From Bog-473 sp963824195 (GTDB lineage: Bacteria > Actinomycetota > Acidimicrobiia > Acidimicrobiales > RAAP-2), in the NCBI GenBank assembly GCA_963824195.1, contig CAWGOJ010000005.1, positions 62,001 to 126,000 of the forward strand: 64,000 nucleotides of DNA, given 5' to 3'. Position numbers and translations under genes: made by a program. Shown here in pieces: positions 54,808-63,998 of the stretch (position 1 is its first letter; every line of letters begins with the position of its first letter). The notes beneath the pieces are model-generated. The model was not told where the DNA came from. It did no database searches and saw only the letters and a program-made list of their open reading frames with translations.

Positions 54808-55290
54808 GTGCCGTCGGACGAACACCGGCGCGGCTGGCGGGAACCCGCGCTGCTGGCGGCCGGTGCGGCCTACGCCCTGGGCGCGGCCACCACGAGCGCG
54901 TTCACCTGGCCGGCCGACGCCGTCACGGCCATTCCGATCGTGGCGCTGGTCGTCCTCGCCGTGGTGCGCTGGCCCCGTCGGCCGCAGCCGCAGCCGCAGC
55001 TGCTCGAGGGTGAGGTGGTGGCCCGGGGTGGCCACCCCTACCGGGCCTGGGTCGTGGTCCTCGCGGCCGCCGTGGCGTGGGAGTTGGCTGAGTACCTCGC
55101 CCGGGGCAGCCGGGGTGCTCATCCGACTCTGAGCTCCATGGCCGACGCTCTCGACCGCTACTACCTCTTGAAGGCGCTCGTGTTCTTCGGCTGGCTGTGC
55201 CTCGGTGCGTGCATCGTCCGCCGGGGTGCGCAGGCACTCCCGCGGCCGGCCAGGCCGACCGCGTCCTCTGGGCCGCCCGGGGTGCGGTGA
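54808..55290 (+). CDS. Small polytopic membrane protein of unknown function
   Basis: Not recognised. 160 residues with about four hydrophobic segments: AGAAYALGAATTSAFTW, AIPIVALVVLAVVRW, AWVVVLAAAVAWELAEYLA and YYLLKALVFFGWLCLGACIV. The segment SMADALDRYYLLKALVFFGWLCLG resembles small actinobacterial membrane proteins found beside DUF6186-like genes. The GTG start lies 17 bp after ygfZ and the stop overlaps the next gene by GTGA. Confidence 0.65.
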   Translation: MPSDEHRRGWREPALLAAGAAYALGAATTSAFTWPADAVTAIPIVALVVLAVVRWPRRPQPQPQLLEGEVVARGGHPYRAWVVVLAAAVAWELAEYLARGSRGAHPTLSSMADALDRYYLLKALVFFGWLCLGACIVRRGAQALPRPARPTASSGPPGVR

Positions 55291-55484
55291 GCGCCGCCGT
55301 CTCCTACACGGTGTGGGCCGTGCTCGGCGCCCTCGCTCTCGGGTTGTGGGCCCGGTCCCGCTCGTCGGGAGGGACGGTCGCTCGCCCCGCAGTCGTCTTG
55401 GAGCGGCTCGCCACCGGTCCGTTGGTGCGCGTCGTGCTGGTGCTGGCGTGGATATGGGCGGGGTGGCACCTCTTTGCCCGCTGA
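55287..55484 (+). CDS. Small membrane protein, possibly DUF6186-like
   Basis: 65 residues with two hydrophobic helices (AVSYTVWAVLGALALGLWA and LVRVVLVLAWIWAGWHLFAR). The C-terminal pattern LAWxWxGWHxFAR matches, from memory, an actinobacterial family of unknown function. It is coupled to the previous membrane protein, so the two may form a complex. Confidence 0.62.
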   Translation: MSAAVSYTVWAVLGALALGLWARSRSSGGTVARPAVVLERLATGPLVRVVLVLAWIWAGWHLFAR

Positions 55485-55580
55485 GCCCTGCGGACGTGTT
55501 ACCGGCAGAAATAGCTCCTGACCAGGGACGAGAGGTCCGGTTACCCGGGCGCGACGCCGGCACCGCAATGGCAACCGGAA

Positions 55581-55784
55581 GTGACCGAAGTTGAGACAGC
55601 GCGGGATCAAATTCGCCCTATGAGACGCACGGAAGAGTCGAGACCGGGAGGGACCACGGCGTCGGACGAGGCGCTGCCCGAGCTCGATCCGTGGCGCGAT
55701 GTGGGCTGGATCTTCCGGGACGGCGCGTGCATCGCCATAGGACGCCACAGTGAGGAAATCCGTTCACGGGTATCGGTGGACTGA
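55581..55784 (+). CDS. Possible small hypothetical protein
   Basis: 67 codons from a GTG, or 54 from ATG 55620. The C-terminal half (LPELDPWRDVGWIFRDGACIAIGRHSEEIRSRV) looks protein-like; the first half does not. Its stop shares a base with the next start (TGATG). Not recognised; existence is uncertain. Confidence 0.35.
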   Translation: MTEVETARDQIRPMRRTEESRPGGTTASDEALPELDPWRDVGWIFRDGACIAIGRHSEEIRSRVSVD

Positions 55785-55993
55785 TGTTCAAGGTGATCCA
55801 CCTCGCGGACGACGGCACCGAGATGGCGGCGATCGAAGTCGACGACTTCACGATCGAGGTCATCTATTCCGGCCTCGCCCAGATGCTCCGTGAGGCGGCG
55901 GCATCCAATCGGCCCGTCGCCGGGACGCCGTGCGACCTGCCCCGTGCGGAGCGTCAACGCCGCGAGAAGATCCTGGGCCGTCTCCGCGACTGA
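55784..55993 (+). CDS. Possible small hypothetical protein
   Basis: 69 codons: FKVIHLADDGTEMAAIEVDDFTIEVIYSGLAQMLREAAASNRP, then PRAERQRREKILGRLRD. A beta-strand pair followed by helices is plausible. It is directly coupled to the preceding small frame, which favours a real pair. No known family recognised. Confidence 0.42.
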   Translation: MFKVIHLADDGTEMAAIEVDDFTIEVIYSGLAQMLREAAASNRPVAGTPCDLPRAERQRREKILGRLRD

Positions 55994-56047
55994 TCCCTCG
56001 ACGGGCGGTCCGGTCCGCGGCCTGGTGGAACGGCGGCCCGGGGGTGC

Positions 56048-57061
56048 TCAGGAACCCGAGGGTGCGGTGAGGCCCTCTCGCAGCGCGGCCAAGGCGCTCG
56101 CAGGTGCCCCGATGGCGTCGAGCCCGATGAGCGCGGCGCCCAGCACCGGCGGGGCATCGAGGCGGACGAGTACGGCCCGGGGCGCAGCCTGGTGGACTCC
56201 TGCCGCAACGCGCTCGTGGAATGCCGCGTCCCTGGTGTCGAAGACGCCGCCTCCGAGCACCACCTCGACCCGGGCGTCCTGCAGGCCGAGCCGGTCGACC
56301 GCCGCCCGGACGAAGGCTGCCACCTCGTCCGCCAGGGTGTCCGCCGCGTCGCGGGCGAGCGCGTCGCCGTCGGCAGCCGCATCGAGGAGGACGCGCGCCA
56401 ACTCGAAGAGGCGGGCATATGCGATGGCGCCGGTGTAGATGCCCGTGAGCACCGCCTCCGCGTCGGTCTCCCCGAGGTGTGCCGGCACGAGCTCGCTGAG
56501 TGAGGTGGCGGCGCCACGGCCGTCGCCGGCCCGGAGCGCCAGGCCGAGCGCACGCACACCGAGCCACGCGCCACCGGGAGCGAAGTCTCCTGACAGCTCG
56601 GCGAGAGCGGGGAACCGGACGGTGCGCCCGTCCGGGCCGACGGCGGCGCAGTTGACCCCGGTGCCACAGACGACGCCGACACCCCAGGGGGACGTCGTGC
56701 CCGCACGCGAGACCGCGAAGGTGTCGTTGCGCAGGATCACTCGATCCGTCCAGCCCTGCTCGCCGATCGCCGGAGCGAGCTTCTCCTCGTCGACCGGCAG
56801 GTCGACGCCGGCGAGGCAGTACACGCCGGTCGGGCAGACCGGAGAGATACGACCCGAGCGGCGCGCGTCCTCGGTGACAGCGGTCACGGCTTCGCCCAGC
56901 GCCTCGAGCATGCCATCGAGGCCGACGAGTTGATGGTTGCTCGGACCGACCCGGGCCCGGCCCAGGACGGTGCCGGTGCTCGAGACGAGGACCGCGTCGG
57001 TCTTGGTGCTGCCCCCGTCGAACGCGAGCACGACCGGCTCGGGAGGGGAGAGGTCGGGCAC
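56048..57061 (-). CDS. BadF/BadG-family sugar kinase (N-acetylglucosamine kinase-like)
   Basis: A 337-residue ASKHA-fold ATPase. PHOSPHATE-1 motif LAFDGGSTKTDAVLV is at the N-terminus; VGPSNHQLVGLDGMLEAL, ILRNDTFAVSRAGTTSPWGVGVVCGTGVNCAAVGPDG and LSGDFAPGGAWLGVRALGLALRAGDGRG follow, and the adenosine motif is in VVLGGGVFDTRD. Such proteins phosphorylate GlcNAc or related amino sugars. It is divergent from a GH4 6-phospho-glycosidase with only 23 bp between starts, suggesting a shared sugar pathway. The GTG start at 57061 follows TAACAT by 6 nt. Confidence 0.88.
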   Translation of the reverse strand: MPDLSPPEPVVLAFDGGSTKTDAVLVSSTGTVLGRARVGPSNHQLVGLDGMLEALGEAVTAVTEDARRSGRISPVCPTGVYCLAGVDLPVDEEKLAPAIGEQGWTDRVILRNDTFAVSRAGTTSPWGVGVVCGTGVNCAAVGPDGRTVRFPALAELSGDFAPGGAWLGVRALGLALRAGDGRGAATSLSELVPAHLGETDAEAVLTGIYTGAIAYARLFELARVLLDAAADGDALARDAADTLADEVAAFVRAAVDRLGLQDARVEVVLGGGVFDTRDAAFHERVAAGVHQAAPRAVLVRLDAPPVLGAALIGLDAIGAPASALAALREGLTAPSGS

Positions 57062-57067
57062 GCACGG

Positions 57068-57073
57068 ATGTTA
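57068..57073 (-). promoter_or_regulatory. Probable leaderless -10 box of the sugar kinase gene
   Basis: TAACAT on the minus strand ends 6 nt before GTG 57061. Its first two bases coincide with the start of the opposite-strand box of the GH4 gene. Confidence 0.5.
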
Positions 57074-57077
57074 CGTT
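57072..57077 (+). promoter_or_regulatory. Probable leaderless -10 box of the GH4 gene
   Basis: TACGTT ends 7 nt before GTG 57085. It overlaps the divergent kinase -10 box at 57072-57073, so the two promoters probably compete for polymerase. Confidence 0.5.
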
Positions 57078-57084
57078 GCGCTGC

Positions 57085-58389
57085 GTGGGGACAAAGGTGG
57101 CCGTCGTCGGCGGGGGGAGCACGTACACCCCTGAACTGGTCGACGGGTTGTGCGATCTCGAGGACCGCATCGTGGTCGACGACCTCGTCCTGCTCGACCC
57201 CAGCGAGGTGCGCCGCGACGTCGTCGGCGGGCTCTCCGAGCGCATCCTGCGCGCGCGGGGATGGGGCGGGACGTTCTGGACCACCGCCGACCCGCACGCC
57301 GCTCTCGAGGGAGCGGACTTCGTCGTTGTCCAGCTGCGGATCGGGGGCCAGGCGGCTCGGCACGTCGACGAGACGCTTCCGGTCGGGTACGGGTGCCTGG
57401 GTCAGGAGACCGTCGGTGCGGGAGGCCTGGCCAAGGCGCTGCGCACGGTGCCGATCGTGCTCGAGCTGGCCGAGGAGATGGCGGCCCGGGCGAATCCGGG
57501 CGCGTGGCTGGTCGACTTCACCAATCCGGTGGGGATCGTGACGCAGGCGCTGCTCGACGAGGGCCACCGCGCCGTGGGGCTGTGCAACGTCGCCATCTGG
57601 GCCCAGAGGCGGATCGGCCACTATCTCGGCGTCGACCCCGACGACGTGGAGGTCGAGCACGTCGGGCTCAATCACCTGACGTGGATCCGCTCTGCCCGCA
57701 CGCGGCATGCGGGAGCGTTCGGCGGGACGTCAGGGGGGGACCGCCTCGACGAGCTCTTCGATCGCTTCGGCCCCGAGGTCGAGCTCGAGAGCGGGGTGTC
57801 GATCGACGTGCTCCGCCTGCAGCACGCGCTGCCGTCGTACTACGTCCACTATTACTACGGGCACGATGCCGAGGTGGCGCAGCAGTCGGCGGCGGGGTAC
57901 CGGTCGCGTGCCGACGTGGTCGCGGAGCTCGAGACCGAGCTGCTCGAGGAGTACCGGGATCCCGCCCTGGCGTCGAAGCCGGCTGCACTGTCGTTCAGGG
58001 GTGGCGCCTATTACTCACTGGCGGCGGTGCGCCTGATGGCCTCGCTGCATGCGGGCACCGGCGACGTCCAGGTCGTCGACATGCGGAACGACGGAGCGGT
58101 GCCGGAACTGCCCGACGATGCCGTCGTCGAGACGACCGCCGTGGTCGACGCGAGCGGTGCCCATCCACTGCCCCAGCGGGCGTTGCCGCCCGACATGCTC
58201 GGGCTCGTCCAACATGCGAAGGCCTACGAGCGGTTGGCGGTGCGGGCCGCGTGCTCGGGGAGCCGCGACGACGTGGTGCGAGCACTGCTGGCCAACCCGA
58301 TCGTCGGGCAGTACCCGCTGGCGGCCGAGCTGGCGGACGAGCTCCTGGCGGCGAACCGGAGCCTGCTGCCCCGCTTCTTCCCGTCGTGA
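57085..58389 (+). CDS. Family GH4 6-phospho-beta-glucosidase
   Basis: A 434-residue NAD+- and Mn-dependent glycosidase that cleaves 6-phosphoglycosides by a redox-elimination mechanism. The N-terminal Rossmann motif is KVAVVGGGSTYTPELVDGL. FVVVQLRIGGQAARHVDETLPVGYGCLGQETVGAGG, WLVDFTNPVGIVTQALL, GLCNVAIWAQRR (metal-binding Cys) and HVGLNHLTWIR follow. The GTG at 57085 is chosen from the promoter position; a start at 57076 would overlap the -10 box. No PTS or ABC sugar transporter is visible nearby to supply its substrate. Confidence 0.93.
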   Translation: MGTKVAVVGGGSTYTPELVDGLCDLEDRIVVDDLVLLDPSEVRRDVVGGLSERILRARGWGGTFWTTADPHAALEGADFVVVQLRIGGQAARHVDETLPVGYGCLGQETVGAGGLAKALRTVPIVLELAEEMAARANPGAWLVDFTNPVGIVTQALLDEGHRAVGLCNVAIWAQRRIGHYLGVDPDDVEVEHVGLNHLTWIRSARTRHAGAFGGTSGGDRLDELFDRFGPEVELESGVSIDVLRLQHALPSYYVHYYYGHDAEVAQQSAAGYRSRADVVAELETELLEEYRDPALASKPAALSFRGGAYYSLAAVRLMASLHAGTGDVQVVDMRNDGAVPELPDDAVVETTAVVDASGAHPLPQRALPPDMLGLVQHAKAYERLAVRAACSGSRDDVVRALLANPIVGQYPLAAELADELLAANRSLLPRFFPS

Positions 58390-58560
58390 ATCGGGGCCAG
58401 CACCACCGGGGTGGCGGCTAGAGTGATCTCGCTCTTGAGCGGTGTGCCGGGAAGACGGGTCGGCGACGAGTGACACCTCTGCCATGACCGACGCCACCCT
58501 GATGAACCGATCCTCGTGCGCCGCGGTGCGCCTGCGCGTTCTTGGACCGAGCACGCCCTC

Positions 58561-59983
58561 ATGAGCGACATCGACGAGGTGGTCTCGCCGCAGCCGGCGC
58601 GCGTCGGCAAGGACCGGCGCCAGCTGCCGAGCTGGCGCTGGGAGGAGCTCCGGACGACGCTGTGGGTCGTCCCGAGCATCTTGATCGTGGTGGCAGTCGT
58701 TCTGTTCATCGTCACCTTCGAGATCGACGTGGCGGCGTACCACCATCGGCTGACGCTGCCGCACTGGATCCACACCGGGAGCACCGAGGCGGAACAGGTC
58801 CTCATCGCCATCGCCGCCGCCGTCATCACCGTGGTGGGCGTGGTGTTCTCCATCACGATCCTGGCGCTCACGCTGGCGTCGCAACAGTTCGGGCCCCGCA
58901 TGATGCGCAACTTCGTGCGCGACATCGGCAACCAGGTCACGCTGGGCGTCTTCGTCGGGACGTTCGTGTACGCGGTGCTCGTGCTGGTCTCCATCGGCAG
59001 TGTGACCCCGAAGTTCGTGCCGTACCTGTCCACCTCGGTGGCCGAGGTCCTGTTGATGGTCGACCTCGGCGGTGCTGATCTACTTCATCCATCACATCGC
59101 GAAGTCGATCCAGTTGCCCGAGGTGATCGCGGGGATCGCTGACGATCTGATGAAGTCGATCGATGCCGAGTTCCCGGACAAGGTCGGGGCCGTCGGCGAG
59201 CCCGTCTCGCACCTGCATTCGGGGAAGTCGGTGCCCGAGCTGCTCCAGCTCATCGACGACCGGGGAGCCGAGGTACCCTCGCAGGTGAGCGGGTACATCC
59301 AGTACGTCGGCTATTCACAGCTGATCGCCATTGCCACGCGCACCGACTCCGTGGTCCGACTGGAGCACCGGCCGGGCCACTACCTGGCGACGGGCCGCCC
59401 GCTGGCCATGGTCTGGCCCAGGGGAGCGGCACCCGAGGTGGCGCGGGCGCTGTCCAAGGCCCACGTGACGGGGCCGCACCGGACGCTCGTGCAAGACCCG
59501 GTGTTCGCCATCGACCAGCTCGTCGAGATCGCCATCCGCGCCCTCTCGGCCGCCGTCAACGACACCTTCACCGCCCTCACCTGCATCGACTGGCTCTCGG
59601 CCGGTCTCGGCCGGGTGTCCGGGCGGGTGCTCGACGAGGGTGTGTACCGGGATTCGTCCGGCAAGGTACGCCTCATCGAGTTCGATCCGTCGTACGCCCG
59701 CATGGTCAACCGGGCCTTCGACAAGATCCGTCAGTCCGCGCGGGGCAACCCGGCCGTGCTCATCCGGCTCATCGACTCCCTGGGCTCCATCACGTTGGAC
59801 ACCACCTCGGCCGAGCAGCGAGTGGTGCTCCGGCGGCAGGCGGACATGGTCCTGCGACTCTCGGAGGAGACGGTCACCGAGGAGGACGACCTGGAGGAGA
59901 TCCGGTTCCGCTACCGGCGCATTGCTGATGAGGAGGCCTTCGAGGAGAAGCCGCACACCTGGTCGAGGATCGACCTGCCCTGA
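58561..59983 (+). CDS. DUF2254 integral membrane protein, frameshifted
   Basis: Frame 1 from ATG 58561 gives an N-terminal part with LRTTLWVVPSILIVVAVVLFIVTF, EAEQVLIAIAAAVITVVGVVFSITILALTLASQQFGPRMMRNFVRD and VTLGVFVGTFVYAVLVL, the DUF2254 signature. After EVLLMVDLG the sequence continues in frame 2 as VLIYFIHHIAKSIQLPEVIA and runs to DLP at 59983. Changing GGCGGTG to GGCGTG at about 59066-59072 restores a single 473-residue frame; the length is 3n+1. The family has unknown function. It is an error-prone position or a real mutation, not two genes. Confidence 0.85.
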
Positions 59984-60001
59984 CGGGGCGGTCGGCGGCC
60001 G

Positions 60002-60349
60002 TCAGCGCGCGTGCCCGCGCTGAGCCGTCGACCAGCGCGCCGCCCATCGCTGCAGCGGGGTGATGGCGTCGCCCAGCTGGAGGCCGAGTGCGGTCAGGGC
60101 GTACCTGCCGTGTTCACCCTGGACGACGAGGCCCGCCGCGCGGAGGTCGGCCAGCCTCTCGTAGAGCACGCTCGAGGACATGTCGTCGCAGCGGGCGCGT
60201 AGGGCCCGGGCGCCCAGGCTGCCGTCGCGCAGCTCCCAGAGGATGCGGAGCGTCCAGCGTCGGCCGAGGAGGTCGAGCGCCGCCATGAGCGGCCGCCCCG
60301 AGGACGACCCTCGGACGGGCCGTCCGGGAAGGGGGCGCGAGGGTGTCAT
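60002..60349 (-). CDS. HxlR-family winged-helix regulator
   Basis: 115 residues: MAALDLLGRRWTLRILWELRDGSLGARALRARCDDMSSSVLYERLADLRAAGLV, then YALTALGLQLGDAITPLQRWA. This is the HxlR/MarR-like DUF24 pattern. Many redox-sensing HxlR proteins have a Cys-Pro just before the first helix; here it is absent, and the only Cys is in RARCDDMS. It is divergent from the AhpD-like gene, with two palindromic sites between that are its likely operators. Confidence 0.9.
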   Translation of the reverse strand: MTPSRPLPGRPVRGSSSGRPLMAALDLLGRRWTLRILWELRDGSLGARALRARCDDMSSSVLYERLADLRAAGLVVQGEHGRYALTALGLQLGDAITPLQRWAARWSTAQRGHAR

Positions 60350-60387
60350 GGGGCCCGGTGTCCTCGGGACGCTGGGTCGGGCGAGTG

Positions 60388-60403
60388 GTTCTGAATCCGA
60401 AAC
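60388..60403 (+). promoter_or_regulatory. Operator site 1 in the hxlR-AhpD gap (imperfect)
   Basis: GTTCTGAATCCGAAAC is an imperfect palindrome resembling site 2. It contains TTCTGA, which could be the -35 element of the plus-strand promoter. Confidence 0.5.
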
Positions 60404-60410
60404 ATTGGGC

Positions 60411-60416
60411 TAGGGT
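60411..60416 (+). promoter_or_regulatory. Probable -10 box of the AhpD-like gene
   Basis: TAGGGT lies 16 nt after TTCTGA in site 1. The predicted transcript starts near 60423 and runs through site 2 to a good GGAGG ribosome-binding site before ATG 60466. Confidence 0.45.
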
Positions 60417-60428
60417 ACAGGACGGGAT

Positions 60429-60445
60429 GTTTCTGATTCAGAAAC
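60429..60445 (+). promoter_or_regulatory. Operator site 2 in the hxlR-AhpD gap (perfect palindrome)
   Basis: GTTTCTGA-T-TCAGAAAC is a perfect 17-nt palindrome just downstream of the predicted transcription start. Its centre is about 41-42 bp from site 1, close to four helical turns, which suits cooperative repression by the divergent HxlR protein. Confidence 0.6.
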
Positions 60446-60465
60446 GTTGAAGTGGAGGTGACGGA

Positions 60466-61032
60466 ATGGACCTGACCCCGCGTATCGCACCGCTCGAGCC
60501 GCCGTTCGTGGCGGCGACGGAGGAACAGCTGCGCTCCATGATGCCGGCGGGGGTACCGCCGATCGCGCTCTTCCGGACGTTCGTCCGGAACCCTCCCATG
60601 GCTGCGGCGATGCAGCCCTGGGGACGGCACCAGCTCAGCCGCTCATTGTCGGTGGGCTTGCGGGATCGGGAGATCGTGATCGATCGCACGTGCGCCCGGT
60701 GCGGTTGCGAGTACGAGTGGGGCGTGCACGTCGCCTTCTTCGCGGCGCGCGCCGGCTTCGACGCCGCGCAGATCTCTTCACTGACGCACGGCCGGCCCGG
60801 CGATCCGTGCTGGGAGGAGCGAGATCGTCTGCTGATCCGGCTCGTGGACGAGCTGCACGACTCGGCCGACGTGAGCGAGCCGTTGTGGGAGAAGCTGCAC
60901 GTGGAGTTCGACGACGCGCAGCTGCTCGACCTGCTGCTGCTCTGCGGCTGGTACCACGCCATCAGCTTCGCGGCCCGGGCCGCCCGGGTGCCGCTCGAGG
61001 ACGGCGCGCCGACCTTCGATTCGGTGGGCTGA
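60466..61032 (+). CDS. Carboxymuconolactone decarboxylase / AhpD-like protein
   Basis: 188 residues of the AhpD-like superfamily. The N-terminal IALFRTFVRNPPMAAAMQPWGRHQL and the core LRDREIVIDRTCARCGCEYEWGVHVAFFAARAGF carry the Cys-x-x-Cys and downstream His expected of alkylhydroperoxidase-type members. The C-terminal LLLLCGWYHAISFAARAA is also typical. It probably reduces peroxides or acts on a small organic acid. GGAGG 7 nt upstream fixes the start. Regulated, by inference, by the divergent HxlR protein. Confidence 0.88.
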   Translation: MDLTPRIAPLEPPFVAATEEQLRSMMPAGVPPIALFRTFVRNPPMAAAMQPWGRHQLSRSLSVGLRDREIVIDRTCARCGCEYEWGVHVAFFAARAGFDAAQISSLTHGRPGDPCWEERDRLLIRLVDELHDSADVSEPLWEKLHVEFDDAQLLDLLLLCGWYHAISFAARAARVPLEDGAPTFDSVG

Positions 61033-61056
61033 GTCCACGCCTGCGCGTGTGCGGGA

Positions 61057-62427
<1,371 letters not shown>

Positions 62428-62514
62428 GACGGCACTATGTCACACGTTGCGGCGCCGGCCACGGGCGGGTGGGTCGCTGACCAGCCATTTCGCGCGGCTG
62501 GCGCGCCTCGCGGG

Positions 62515-63072
62515 CTAGGCCGCCCAGAGGGAGTCCCAGTGGGCGGCCAGGGAGATCACGAGGCCCGCGCATGCCGCGGCGATCATGTCGCGGCACTCGT
62601 CGAAGACGCTGTCGTCCCCGTAGTAGGGGTCGGGGACGTCCGCCGCGGCGCCCGAGGCGGGGTCGAACGCCCTGGCGAGGACAAGGCGGCCCGGGTCGGC
62701 GCCGAGGCCCCGCAGGGTCTGTTGATGGCGGCGATCGAGGGCGACCATGAGGTCGATCTGCCCGAGCTGCGACGACCGGAACTGGTGGGCGACGTGGCGG
62801 TGGCGGGGATAACCCGCCCGCACGAGCGCCTCGGCGGCGAGCTCGTGCATCGGCTCCCCCTCGTGCCAGGGGCCGGTGCCGGCACTGCGTACGTCGACAT
62901 GGTCGGTGAGCGCGGTCCCGTCGCCGAGCTCGGTGGACGCCGCGAGCGAGCGGGTGATGACCTCGGCCATGGGGGAGCGGCAGATGTTCCCGGTGCAGAC
63001 GAAGACGATGCGGTAGGGGCGATCGCCGATCGGGTCGGGCGGGACGACGAGGCCGGGCACTGCGGCGCTCAC
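62515..63072 (-). CDS. Low-molecular-weight protein-tyrosine phosphatase
   Basis: A 185-residue LMW-PTP. The P-loop VFVCTGNICRSPMAEVI holds the nucleophilic Cys and Arg, and the general-acid loop is DVPDPYYGDDSVF. VRSAGTGPWHEGEPMHELAAEAL fits the family. A 20-residue N-terminal extension precedes the fold. The GTG start overlaps the stop of the upstream acyl-CoA synthetase gene (GTGA), so the two are cotranslated. In bacteria these phosphatases often act on tyrosine kinases of polysaccharide export or host proteins; the target is unknown here. Confidence 0.94.
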   Translation of the reverse strand: MSAAVPGLVVPPDPIGDRPYRIVFVCTGNICRSPMAEVITRSLAASTELGDGTALTDHVDVRSAGTGPWHEGEPMHELAAEALVRAGYPRHRHVAHQFRSSQLGQIDLMVALDRRHQQTLRGLGADPGRLVLARAFDPASGAAADVPDPYYGDDSVFDECRDMIAAACAGLVISLAAHWDSLWAA

Positions 63073-63998
63073 GCCCCCGAGTACTCGTCGCGCAACGACT
63101 TCTTCACGATCTTGCCGGTGCCCGCACGGGGCCAGTCGGCGCGGACCTCGAGTTGCTCGGGGATCTTCTGGGTCATCAGCCCCGCCTCGCGGCAGAAGGC
63201 GACGACGTCAGTGAGCTCGAGCCCGTCCACCCCATCGGCGAGCTGCACCACGGCGCAGACGCGCTCACCCCGCTCGGGGTCGGGGAGCCCGATCACCGCC
63301 ACCTCGACCACCTTGGGATGGGTGTAGAGCAGATCCTCGATCTCCTTGGCACTGATGTTCTCCCCCTTGCGGACGATCACGTCCTTCAGGCGGCCGGTCA
63401 GGGTGAGGTGCCCGTCGGCGCGGAGCCGTCCCAGGTCGCCGGTGCGGAAGAAGCCGTCCTCGTCGAAGGCCTCCTCGTTGAGCGCGGGGTCGGTATAGCC
63501 GTGGAAGACCATCGGGCCCTTCACTCGCACCTCCCCCTCATCGTCGGGCCCGGCGATCCGACCGTCGAGCGTGACGATGCGGACCTCGGCGCCCTCGACC
63601 GGCCGGCCGTCCGTGTTGGCCAGCTGCTCGTCCGTGTCGTGCGGCGAGCCGTTCGAGATCATCGGTACCTCGGTCATGCCGTAGCCGTGCACGACACCGC
63701 GCCCCCCGATTTCGTCGCGCACCTCGTAGTGGATCTCGGGGGGCTTGGCCGCGCCTCCGCCGGACATGAGCCGCAAGGCGGGGAGGATGGGGTCGTCAGG
63801 GGTCTTGCGCTGCTCGGCGAGATAGGCGACGTAGAACGCGGTGCTCCCACCCACCATGGTCGCCCCGTGCTTGCGGAAGATCGGCAGGACGTCAGGGGCG
63901 GAGAAGACCTCGACCAGGATGGCCGGGAACCCGAAGGAGAGCATCGTGACCAGATAGTCGGGCCCGGCGATGTGCGCGAATGGGAACGCAATGGAGCC
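63069..63998 (-). CDS. AMP-dependent acyl-CoA synthetase (5' end outside window)
   Basis: The C-terminal 309 residues of an ANL-superfamily ligase that activates a fatty or aromatic acid to its CoA thioester. Visible are FAHIAGPDYLVTMLSFGFPA, LPALRLMSGGGAAKPPE, the adenylate motif HGYGMTEVPMISNGSP, GEVRVKGPMVFHGYTDP, the hinge region DEDGFFRTGDLGRLRADGHLTLTGRLKDVIVRKGENISAKEIEDLL, and the catalytic Lys in RAGTGKIVKKSLRDEY. The start and substrate pocket lie mostly beyond the window edge, so chain-length preference is not assigned. Confidence 0.93.
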   Translation of the reverse strand, partial: GSIAFPFAHIAGPDYLVTMLSFGFPAILVEVFSAPDVLPIFRKHGATMVGGSTAFYVAYLAEQRKTPDDPILPALRLMSGGGAAKPPEIHYEVRDEIGGRGVVHGYGMTEVPMISNGSPHDTDEQLANTDGRPVEGAEVRIVTLDGRIAGPDDEGEVRVKGPMVFHGYTDPALNEEAFDEDGFFRTGDLGRLRADGHLTLTGRLKDVIVRKGENISAKEIEDLLYTHPKVVEVAVIGLPDPERGERVCAVVQLADGVDGLELTDVVAFCREAGLMTQKIPEQLEVRADWPRAGTGKIVKKSLRDEYSGA

